A DNA stretch of 5,092 nucleotides from a bacterium (GTDB lineage: Bacteria; Actinomycetota; Actinomycetes; Actinomycetales; Actinomycetaceae). Positions 1-5,067 of the stretch are shown here, in pieces. The DNA is taken from contig JAUNRP010000003.1 of the NCBI GenBank assembly GCA_030544165.1, positions 21,413-26,504 on the forward strand, read 5' to 3'. The position numbers were made by a program, and so were the translations under genes. The notes under the pieces are model-generated. The model was not told where the DNA came from. It did no database searches and saw only the letters and a list, made by a program, of their open reading frames with translations. How positions within the stretch are numbered: the first letter of the stretch is position 1; every line of letters begins with the position of its first letter.

Positions 1-13
1 CCGACGGCGAAAC

Positions 14-1276
14 CTAGCGGATCTCAGCGGCACCGCGGACGCGTGTGGCAACCCGGAGCCGGAGGGCCACGGCAGCGAGCAGGGCGGAGATCACCGATCC
101 CGCCACCACGGCGAGCTTGGCGGTGCCGTCCCAGTCCGTTCCCCCGAATGAGAGGGTGGCGATCAGGAGGGAGACGGTGAAGCCGATTCCGGCGAGGAAC
201 GAGGTGGCGAGGATGTCCACCAGGTCCACACCACCCGTGAGCCGCAGCGGGGTGAACCTGGTCATCAGCGCCACACCGCCCCAGATTCCGAGCACCTTGC
301 CCACCACGAGACCGAGGATGACGCCGATCGCCACGGGGTCAGCGATCATCCCGAACCCACCCGTGATGGTGACACCGGCAGCGAAGAACGCGAACACGGG
401 CAGCACGAAGCCGTTGGAGAGTGGCTGGATGGAGTGGACGAATCGGTGGGTGAGGCTCTCGCCCTCGCCCTGGCGGGTCCGGGCCGGCACCATCATGCCG
501 AGCGCCACACCCGCGATCGTGGCGTGGACGCCGGACTTGAACATGAGGGCCCACGCGAGCACCCCGAGGGGGATCAGGATCCACCACGCGGTGATGCGGC
601 GCTGGACCAGCAGCCCGAAGATCGCGATCACGGCGAACGAACCAGCGAGCAGGACGAGGTCCAGATCGGTGGAGTAGAAGATGGCGATCACGATGATGGC
701 GAGCAGGTCGTCGATCACCGCGAGCGTCATGAGGAAGACCCGGACGCCGGGCGGCATCCCCTTGCCGAGCAGTCCGAGCAGCGCGAGCGCGAACGCGATG
801 TCCGTCGCGGTGGGGATCGCCCAGCCCTGGACCTGCCCGTTCCCGATCATCTGGACCGTGGTGTACACGAGGGCGGGAACCACCATGCCGCACACGGCGG
901 CGAGCATGGGCAGCAGGGCCGCCTTCACGCTGCGCAGTGCGCCGGTGACGAACTCGCTCTTGAGCTCGAGGCCCACCACGAAGAAGAAGATCGCGAGCAC
1001 GCCATCGGCGGCCCACTTGTGGATCGGGAGCTCGAATCCGAGGGACCGCGGGCCCAGCAGGGTGTCCGAGATGGCGTGGTAGGACTCCTGCCACGGGCTG
1101 TTGGCCCACACCATGGCGATCACAACCGCGGTGAGCAGCACGATCCCGGCGAACGTCTCGTCACGCAGCCGGTCGGCGATCGAGTGGGACCTGACCGCCG
1201 GGGGCCGGGCCGGGATCCGGCGGTAGGCCTTGCGGCCGGCGAGCGAGGGGCGTGGCGGCCTCGGGGTCCTGGTCAC
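14..1276 (-). CDS. nhaA: Na+/H+ antiporter NhaA
   Basis: Sodium/proton antiporter of the inner membrane that exports Na+ (or Li+) in exchange for protons and serves pH and sodium homeostasis. The protein is 420 aa from the GTG at 1276-1274 and ends with TAG at 16-14. Visible NhaA hallmarks are the PTATDIAFALALLG segment with Asp159 (E. coli D133), the AVIDDLLAI segment with the Asp189-Asp190 pair (E. coli D163/D164, the ion-binding site), VVGKVLGI with Lys327 (E. coli K300) and the C-terminal LAGIGFTVSLLIATLSF. About 12 hydrophobic segments begin near residue 42. The first ~40 residues are basic and Pro-rich, longer than the E. coli N-terminus. The frame stays open upstream to 1408, but that part overlaps the FKBP gene and is not NhaA-like. 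GTG1276 is chosen because it lies 10 bp after the FKBP stop; its Shine-Dalgarno is poor (GGAA directly adjacent), which suggests translational coupling. Function is very secure; the exact start is less so. Confidence 0.95.
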   Translation of the reverse strand: MTRTPRPPRPSLAGRKAYRRIPARPPAVRSHSIADRLRDETFAGIVLLTAVVIAMVWANSPWQESYHAISDTLLGPRSLGFELPIHKWAADGVLAIFFFVVGLELKSEFVTGALRSVKAALLPMLAAVCGMVVPALVYTTVQMIGNGQVQGWAIPTATDIAFALALLGLLGKGMPPGVRVFLMTLAVIDDLLAIIVIAIFYSTDLDLVLLAGSFAVIAIFGLLVQRRITAWWILIPLGVLAWALMFKSGVHATIAGVALGMMVPARTRQGEGESLTHRFVHSIQPLSNGFVLPVFAFFAAGVTITGGFGMIADPVAIGVILGLVVGKVLGIWGGVALMTRFTPLRLTGGVDLVDILATSFLAGIGFTVSLLIATLSFGGTDWDGTAKLAVVAGSVISALLAAVALRLRVATRVRGAAEIR

Positions 1277-1286
1277 TTCCGGATGG

Positions 1287-1694
1287 CTACCGGACGTCCA
1301 GGATGTCCACCACGAACACCAGCGTGTCCTCGCCACGGATCCCGGCCTGCGGCACCCCGCGGGCGCCGTATCCGTACTGCGGGGGGATGGAGAGGAGGAC
1401 GCGGGCACCCACCTGCTGGCCCACGAGGCCGTTGTCCCAGCCCTTGATGACCATGCCCACGCCGATGGGGAAGGTGAGCGGCTGACCGCGGTCGTACGAG
1501 TTGTCGAACACGCGGCCGTCCCACACCTGCCCGAGGTAGTTCACCTCGATCTCACGGCCTGCCTCCACCACCACGCCGCGGCCCGGGCGGAGCACGTGAA
1601 CCTGCAGGCCGCTCGGAGCACCATCCTGGGGGAACACGATCTCGGGCTTGGTGCCGAAATCTCCGATGATCTCCGGCAGGACGAGCGCGGTCAT
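1287..1694 (-). CDS. FKBP-type peptidyl-prolyl cis-trans isomerase
   Basis: Single-domain FK506-binding-protein isomerase that catalyses cis/trans isomerisation of Xaa-Pro bonds during folding. It has 135 aa and no signal peptide or lipobox, so it is probably cytoplasmic. The FKBP fold covers about residues 28-135. Residues matching the FKBP12 pocket are present: Tyr53 (VNYLG), Phe63-Asp64 (GRVFDNS), Phe75, Val82-Ile83 and Trp86 (GMVIKGWDNGL), Tyr107 (IPPQYGYG) and Phe127 (LVFVVDIL). The active site therefore looks intact. The ATG at 1694 is preceded by GAGAGGGAG, a usable ribosome binding site. The stop at 1289-1287 lies 10 bp before the GTG of nhaA on the same strand, so the two are very likely co-transcribed with FKBP first. 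The ~25-residue N-terminal extension (residues 1-27, including FGTKPEIVFP) is common in actinobacterial single-domain FKBPs. Confidence 0.94.
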   Translation of the reverse strand: MTALVLPEIIGDFGTKPEIVFPQDGAPSGLQVHVLRPGRGVVVEAGREIEVNYLGQVWDGRVFDNSYDRGQPLTFPIGVGMVIKGWDNGLVGQQVGARVLLSIPPQYGYGARGVPQAGIRGEDTLVFVVDILDVR

Positions 1695-1724
1695 GGCTCC
1701 CTCTCGAGTGGGGGTTCGTGGTCA

Positions 1725-1750
1725 GATGCGCGCCTCCCGCGGAGCGCATC
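1725..1750 (-). repeat. Inverted repeat in the leader of the FKBP-nhaA operon
   Basis: GATGCGC (1725-1731) pairs with GCGCATC (1744-1750). After a 3-nt bulge the stem can continue with TCC (1735-1737) against GGA (1741-1743) around a CGC loop. It lies 30-56 bp upstream of the FKBP ATG, so it would fold in the 5' leader if transcription starts near 1755. No known riboswitch or operator was recognised. It could be an operator, an RNA leader hairpin or chance in GC-rich DNA. Confidence 0.45.
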
Positions 1751-1761
1751 CCTCTGAGACG

Positions 1762-1767
1762 AGGATA
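1762..1767 (-). promoter_or_regulatory. Candidate -10 box for FKBP-nhaA
   Basis: On the minus strand TATCCT (1767-1762) fits the actinobacterial TANNNT -10 pattern and is the only such match between the terminator stem and the FKBP start. It directly abuts that stem, so any -35 would fall inside the hairpin, where no TTGACA-like hexamer is seen at 16-19 bp spacing. This is a weak call. Confidence 0.3.
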
Positions 1768-1799
1768 GCCCGGGGGATCATGGAGATGATCCCCCGGGC
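1768..1799 (-). terminator. Strong hairpin terminator after the BI-1 gene
   Basis: A perfect 14-bp inverted repeat, GCCCGGGGGATCAT (1768-1781) and ATGATCCCCCGGGC (1786-1799), with a 4-nt loop. It lies 59 bp past the BI-1 stop codon in the direction of BI-1 transcription, ahead of the FKBP leader. On the minus strand it is followed by TATCCTCGTCTC, which has scattered Ts but no U-run, as is common for terminators in high-GC actinobacteria. It should insulate the FKBP-nhaA operon from BI-1 transcription. Confidence 0.8.
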
Positions 1800-1812
1800 C
1801 AGTTGGTATGCG

Positions 1813-1849
1813 TCACACTCCTGGATGGCACAACGCCACCAGCGTGTGA
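1813..1849 (-). repeat. Bulged hairpin just after the BI-1 stop codon
   Basis: An imperfect inverted repeat built of TCACAC/GTGTGA (1813-1818 with 1844-1849), CTGG/CCAG (1821-1824 with 1839-1842) and TGGC/GCCA (1826-1829 with 1835-1838), closed by a 5-nt loop. This gives 14 pairs interrupted by a TC/C internal loop and a one-base bulge. It begins 8 bp downstream of the BI-1 stop and precedes the perfect terminator stem. It may act as a first terminator or protect the 3' end of the mRNA. Confidence 0.5.
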
Positions 1850-1857
1850 ACCCCCGA

Positions 1858-2871
1858 TCAGCGGTTGGAGAAGAGAATCAAGAGGATGCGCAGGATCTCG
1901 ATGTACAGCCAGATCAGCGTCACGGTGATTCCGAACGCGGCGGTCCAGGCGAAGCGAGCTGGCACCCCAGCGGCCACACCCTTGGTGATCGCATCGAAGT
2001 CGGCGATCAGGCTCATCGAGGCAATCACCACGGCGATGAGGCCGATTCCGAGGCCGATCGCGATTCCGCCGAACTCCACGGAGCGGATCCCGAACAGGCC
2101 CACCTGCGGGGCGAGCAGCATCACGAACAGGTTGACCACGCAGAAGATGAGGTAGGAGATGAGGGCGAGCTTCAGGACGCTCTTGAACTTCTCCGTCACC
2201 TTCACGATGCCGGAGCGGTAGAGGAAGAGGCACACGGCCGCCACCACGAACGTGGCGAACACGGCCTGCGGCACCACTCCGGGAACGATCGTGTTGGCCC
2301 ACAGGGAGATCGCCCCGATGAACGCCCCCTCGAACACGGCGTACGCCATGATCAGCGGGACCGAGGGCTCCTTGCGGAAGGCGTTGACCAGGCCGAGCAC
2401 GAGCCCGCCGATCAGGCCGCCGATCCACAGCGGCACGATGAGGCCCGGGTTGGCGCTCGCGAAGAACCACGCCACCACGGCGGTGACGGTGACCACGCCC
2501 AGCGTGAGGCCGGTCTTGACCACCACATCGTCCACCGTCATCCGGCCCATCTCCGGGCCGGAGGCGGGGGGCATGTTGTAGGCGTGCTCCAGGCTCGCGT
2601 TGGTGTCATAGCCGGCGCGGTAGCCCGCAGGCGGCATCTGTTGCGCACCGGGCTGCCCGAATCCAGCCTGGGAGGGCGCCTGCTGGCCGTACTGGGTCTG
2701 GCCATAGGGCTGCTGCCCGTACTGCTGCTGACCCGGAGCCTGCTGGCCCCACTGGCCCGCCTGCTGCTGGCCCTGCGGCTGGTATCCGGGGTGCGCCGGG
2801 TACCCGGCAGGGGTGGTGGGTGCCTGGGCGTTCGAGCCCTCGAAGGCACGCGAGAGAACAGGGTTGGCCAT
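1858..2871 (-). CDS. Bax inhibitor-1/YccA family membrane protein (BaxI_1 type)
   Basis: Multi-pass membrane protein of the bacterial Bax inhibitor-1 superfamily. Characterised relatives such as Bacillus YetJ conduct Ca2+ in a pH-dependent way, but the role of the actinobacterial BaxI_1 branch is unknown. The product is 337 aa from the ATG at 2871; an in-frame ATG at 2904 is rejected because AGGAGGAG lies 5 bp upstream of 2871. The start MANPVLSRAF is typical of the branch. Residues ~30-79 are a low-complexity Gln/Gly/Tyr/Pro tail. Seven hydrophobic segments follow, at about 120-137, 144-165, 170-191, 200-218, 232-254, 268-290 and 308-334. Conserved-looking features are AYAVFEGAFIGAIS (Glu181) and LIADFDAITKG (Asp291, Asp293), the likely counterpart of the acidic pore/pH-sensor residues of BI-1 proteins. 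The gene is monocistronic, ends in a hairpin region, and is divergent from the histidine kinase. Confidence 0.93.
   Translation of the reverse strand: MANPVLSRAFEGSNAQAPTTPAGYPAHPGYQPQGQQQAGQWGQQAPGQQQYGQQPYGQTQYGQQAPSQAGFGQPGAQQMPPAGYRAGYDTNASLEHAYNMPPASGPEMGRMTVDDVVVKTGLTLGVVTVTAVVAWFFASANPGLIVPLWIGGLIGGLVLGLVNAFRKEPSVPLIMAYAVFEGAFIGAISLWANTIVPGVVPQAVFATFVVAAVCLFLYRSGIVKVTEKFKSVLKLALISYLIFCVVNLFVMLLAPQVGLFGIRSVEFGGIAIGLGIGLIAVVIASMSLIADFDAITKGVAAGVPARFAWTAAFGITVTLIWLYIEILRILLILFSNR
2635..2784 (-). repeat. Gln/Gly/Tyr/Pro-rich low-complexity tract in the BI-1 protein
   Basis: Encodes about residues 30-79 of the BI-1 protein, in which short units of the form YGQQ or YGQ recur (QQYGQQPYGQTQYGQQ). 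On the plus strand it reads as repeated ctg/ctgctg blocks, which is the reverse complement of CAG-rich glutamine codons. The tract precedes the first membrane segment, so it is probably a disordered soluble tail. Such runs can change length by slippage. Confidence 0.75.
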
Positions 2872-2876
2872 GCGGT

Positions 2877-2884
2877 CTCCTCCT
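2877..2884 (-). promoter_or_regulatory. Ribosome binding site fixing the BI-1 start
   Basis: AGGAGGAG on the minus strand, ending 5 bp before the ATG at 2871. This near-perfect Shine-Dalgarno decides for the start at 2871 over the upstream in-frame ATG at 2904, which would overlap the putative -10 box. Confidence 0.85.
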
Positions 2885-2902
2885 AGATCATGGGCTGCTC
2901 TC

Positions 2903-2931
2903 ACTCTAAACGCCGGAGGGCACCCGGTCGA
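2903..2931 (-). promoter_or_regulatory. Putative promoter of the BI-1 gene
   Basis: On the minus strand, TCGACC (2931-2926, four of six matches to TTGACA) is followed after a 17-bp spacer by TAGAGT (2908-2903, TANNNT pattern). The expected transcription start is near 2896, which gives a leader of ~25 nt that carries the strong Shine-Dalgarno. The spacing and position are what a housekeeping-sigma promoter would need. It is a pattern match only. Confidence 0.5.
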
Positions 2932-2948
2932 TTCCCACGCGGACCCAC

Positions 2949-2954
2949 TAATCT
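2949..2954 (+). promoter_or_regulatory. Putative -10 box giving a leaderless kinase mRNA
   Basis: TAATCT fits TANNNT and ends 7 bp before the ATG at 2962, so transcription would start at or next to the A of the start codon. No purine-rich Shine-Dalgarno precedes this ATG, which agrees with a leaderless transcript, a common arrangement in actinobacteria. No convincing -35 was found at normal spacing. Confidence 0.45.
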
Positions 2955-2961
2955 CGAATAC

Positions 2962-4251
2962 ATGTCCACCCCGAGTACGAGCCGATCCTCACTTCTGGGG
3001 CGGATCGTGGGCACCGCCCCCACCAACCAGTGGCTCCTCGATCTTGGCGTGGCGGCGCTCTGGGCCATCAGCTTCGCCATCTCCTACATCTTCTTCGAGC
3101 GCAACGGCGTGGCGCTCGGCACGTGGATCCTCCTGCCCACCCTCACCGCCGCCGTCCTCCTGCGCCGCGTGAACCCCACGATCACGCTGCTCGTGGCCCT
3201 CCTCGCGCCGCCGGCCATCCGCTTCCTCGAGTTCGGGATGCTCCGGGACACCACGGGCGCCGAGATCCAGACGCATGTGGCCAGCGCCAGCGCCACCCCC
3301 TACCTGGACATCTTCGCGCTCGGCATCCTCGTCTACACGGTGGGCGCGAGGATCGCCCCCGCCTGGGCGATCGGCTGGTGGCTCCTCACCGCGTTCGTGA
3401 TCGTGGCGGTGACCGCGCTCTTCGGCCACACCGAGACCCGCGTGGGCGATGGCGTGTTCAACGAGCTCTTCACCCTCGTCGCCCTCCTGGTGGGCATGAA
3501 CGTGCGCGCCAACCGCCAGAGATCCGAGGCCATGGAACAGCGCGCCCACCAGCTCGAACTCGAACGCGACCAGCGCGAACAGCTCGCCGTCTCCCGCGAG
3601 CGCGCCCGGATCGCCCGCGAGATGCACGATGTGGTGGCCCACTCCCTCACCGTCATGGTCACGCTCGCCGAGGGCGCGCTCGCCTCGCTCGGCCGCAACC
3701 CCGAGGGCGCCCGCCGCGCGATCGAGGAACTCGGCGCCGCCGGCCGCTCCGCCCTCTCCGATACGCGCCGCCTCGTGGGCGTCCTCCGCGACGACGGACC
3801 CTCACCCGCCGTCTCCCCCTCCCCTTCCGTCCCCGGCGACGACGGGGCCCCCTTCACGCCGCAGCCCACCAGTGCGGACATCGCGGGTCTCGTCGAACGC
3901 TTCCGCTCCACCGGTCTGGACGTCACCTTTGCCGAGTGGGGGCCTCCCCTCCCGGCCGACGCCGGGCTCCACCTCACGATCTACCGGATCGTCCAGGAGG
4001 CACTCACCAACGTGCTGCGGCACGCCAAGGGTTCCCCCGCGATCGATGTCAGCATCGCGCGCTCGCGTCGCGCCGTCGTCGTCGAGGTGGAGAACGAGGC
4101 CGGGCCGGAAGGTGAGCCGCAGGAGGGGACGGGCAAGGGGTTGATCGGGATGCGGGAGCGGGCGGCGGTGTACGACGGGACGGTGGAGGCGGGGCCCACG
4201 GCCACGGGCTGGAAGGTACGCGCGGTGCTGTACTGGCAGGAGGAGCGATGA
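2962..4251 (+). CDS. Two-component sensor histidine kinase, HPK7/NarL-type (HisKA_3)
   Basis: Membrane histidine kinase that autophosphorylates on His and passes the phosphate to the regulator encoded next to it. The protein is 429 aa from ATG 2962; an in-frame ATG at 2890 adds a non-conserved stretch without a ribosome site and overlaps the promoter region. Hydrophobic segments lie at about 25-43, 53-68, 73-89, 114-128, 133-153 and 165-182, with no sizeable extracellular domain, so sensing is probably within the membrane. A charged helical linker (182-216) leads to the HisKA_3 motif REMHDVVAHSL with phosphoacceptor His222. A Pro/Ser-rich spacer (~277-303) follows, then the HATPase with the N-box EALTNVLRHA (Asn350) and the glycine box GTGKGLIGMRERA (389-401). 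The usual acidic G1 position reads VENEAG. The stop overlaps the regulator start (ATGA). Codon use switches from C-ending to G-ending near 4081. The stimulus is unknown. Confidence 0.93.
   Translation: MSTPSTSRSSLLGRIVGTAPTNQWLLDLGVAALWAISFAISYIFFERNGVALGTWILLPTLTAAVLLRRVNPTITLLVALLAPPAIRFLEFGMLRDTTGAEIQTHVASASATPYLDIFALGILVYTVGARIAPAWAIGWWLLTAFVIVAVTALFGHTETRVGDGVFNELFTLVALLVGMNVRANRQRSEAMEQRAHQLELERDQREQLAVSRERARIAREMHDVVAHSLTVMVTLAEGALASLGRNPEGARRAIEELGAAGRSALSDTRRLVGVLRDDGPSPAVSPSPSVPGDDGAPFTPQPTSADIAGLVERFRSTGLDVTFAEWGPPLPADAGLHLTIYRIVQEALTNVLRHAKGSPAIDVSIARSRRAVVVEVENEAGPEGEPQEGTGKGLIGMRERAAVYDGTVEAGPTATGWKVRAVLYWQEER
4238..4245 (+). promoter_or_regulatory. Ribosome binding site of the response regulator
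   Basis: AGGAGGAG lies inside the last kinase codons and ends 2 bp before the ATG at 4248; its AGGAGG core is 4 bp from the start codon. Together with the ATGA overlap it supports this start and coupled translation of kinase and regulator. Confidence 0.75.
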
Positions 4252-4919
4252 GCGAGACGATCACGGTGCTGTTGGCGGATGACCAGGCGCTGCTGCGGAT
4301 GGGGTTCCGGCTGGTGCTGGAGGCGGAGGATGACCTCGAGGTAATCGGGGAGGCCTCGGACGGCGCCACGGCGGTGAAGATGGTGGGCGCGCTGCACCCG
4401 GATGTGGTGCTGATGGACGTGCGCATGCCGGGGATGAACGGGATCGAGGCGACGCGGGCGATCGCGGCCGAGTTCCCCGCCACGAAGGTGCTGATCCTGA
4501 CCACGTTCGATCTGGACGAGTACGCGTTCGCGGGGCTGCGCGCGGGCGCCTCGGGATTCCTGCTGAAGGACACGCGGCCCACGGACCTGATCTCCGCGAT
4601 CCGCACGGTGGCGGCGGGCGATGCGGTGGTCTCCGGGCGGGTGACGCGCACGCTGCTGGAGATGTTTGGGCCGAAGCTGCCGGACGGGGAGGAGGAGGTG
4701 GCGGCGAACGAGTTGCTGGAGTCCCTGACGGCACGCGAGCGGGAGGTGTTCGAGCTGGTGGCGCGGGGGCTGAGCAACATCGAGATCGCGGAGGAGCTGT
4801 TCGTCTCGGAGACCACGGTGAAGACCCACGTGGGGAACCTGCTGGGCAAGCTGGGGCTGCGGGATCGCGTGCAGGCGGTGGTGTTCGCGTATGAGACGGG
4901 TGTGGTGCGGCCGGGGTGA
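4248..4919 (+). CDS. NarL/FixJ-family response regulator (receiver + LuxR-type HTH)
   Basis: DNA-binding output of the two-component pair, 223 aa. The receiver covers about residues 5-120, with the acidic pair Asp11-Asp12 (LLADDQALLR), the phosphoacceptor Asp57 (VVLMDVRMPGMNG), the switch Thr85 (LILTTFDLDEYA) and Lys107 (GFLLKDTRP). All catalytic positions are intact. After a linker rich in Glu (~141-157), the LuxR-type HTH runs from LTAREREVFELVARGLSN (about 160-177) through IAEELFVSETTVKTHVGNLL with the recognition helix near 187-200. The length is normal for the family. The start codon overlaps the kinase stop by 4 bp, so this is the kinase's cognate partner. Codons end mostly in G (CTG, GTG, GCG, CGG), unlike the C-ending first part of the kinase gene. 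Targets are unknown; autoregulation or control of the divergent BI-1 gene is possible but unproven. Confidence 0.95.
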   Translation: MSETITVLLADDQALLRMGFRLVLEAEDDLEVIGEASDGATAVKMVGALHPDVVLMDVRMPGMNGIEATRAIAAEFPATKVLILTTFDLDEYAFAGLRAGASGFLLKDTRPTDLISAIRTVAAGDAVVSGRVTRTLLEMFGPKLPDGEEEVAANELLESLTAREREVFELVARGLSNIEIAEELFVSETTVKTHVGNLLGKLGLRDRVQAVVFAYETGVVRPG

Positions 4920-4923
4920 GTCG

Positions 4924-4959
4924 GCCCGCCATGTGACTGGCTGGCCCTCCCGGGCGGGC
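4924..4959 (+). terminator. Possible weak terminator hairpin after the response regulator
   Basis: GCCCGCC (4924-4930) can pair with GGCGGGC (4953-4959), starting 5 bp past the stop codon. The loop is long (22 nt) and no T-tract follows. It could help to end the kinase-regulator mRNA, but the stronger hairpin at 4979-5025 is a better candidate. Confidence 0.3.
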
Positions 4960-4978
4960 TACCGAGTCTCCCCGGGTG

Positions 4979-5025
4979 GGCATGTAGTCAAAAGGTCTCC
5001 TATAAGGACCAATTGACTACATGCC
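4979..5025. repeat. 13-bp perfect inverted repeat, candidate bidirectional terminator or operator
   Basis: GGCATGTAGTCAA (4979-4991) and TTGACTACATGCC (5013-5025) are exact reverse complements. The 21-bp middle can pair further in two ways: GGTC/GACC (4994-4997 with 5007-5010) or TCCT/AGGA (4998-5001 with 5005-5008). It lies between the regulator, read rightward, and a tRNA read leftward, which is where a shared terminator would be expected. It is AT-richer than the surrounding DNA and has no T-run directly after either arm. Alternatives are a regulator binding site, a dispersed extragenic repeat or a mobile-element end. Confidence 0.6.
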
Positions 5026-5067
5026 TCGCAGGACGGCGGAACGACCCGAGTGAGAGACGCTCCACGG

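Noticed and set aside
1277..1408. 44-residue N-terminal extension of NhaA up to the ATG at 1408
   Set aside because: It overlaps the FKBP coding region in another frame, has no NhaA similarity and is Ser/Arg/Trp-rich; the GTG at 1276 gives a normal-length antiporter.
434..1447. Plus-strand open frame of 337 codons opposite nhaA and FKBP
   Set aside because: It spans two well-supported genes on the other strand and its product is low-complexity Asp/Glu/His/Arg/Gly, typical of antisense reading of GC-rich membrane-protein genes.
1648..2886. Long plus-strand open frame (412 codons) opposite the BI-1 gene
   Set aside because: It is the antisense of a clearly recognisable BI-1 gene and gives a His/Asp/Glu/Arg-rich product with no family resemblance, as expected for a shadow frame in GC-rich DNA.
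2890..2961. Upstream start (ATG 2890) for the histidine kinase
   Set aside because: It has no ribosome binding site, overlaps the divergent promoter region and adds 24 Arg/Pro-rich residues.
3981..4829. Minus-strand open frames across the kinase/regulator junction
   Set aside because: They are antisense to a strongly supported kinase-regulator pair and give Arg/Pro/Ser-rich products without recognisable domains.
4979..5025. Invertible promoter or phase-variation switch
   Set aside because: The segment between the arms is only 21 bp, there is no recombinase gene nearby, and the TTGACT in the arms has no -10 box at proper spacing on either strand.
5021..5053. 10-codon open frame starting inside the right arm of the inverted repeat (MPRRTAERPE)
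   Set aside because: It is too short and the purine-rich AAGGA upstream is too distant (about 12 bp); nothing supports translation.
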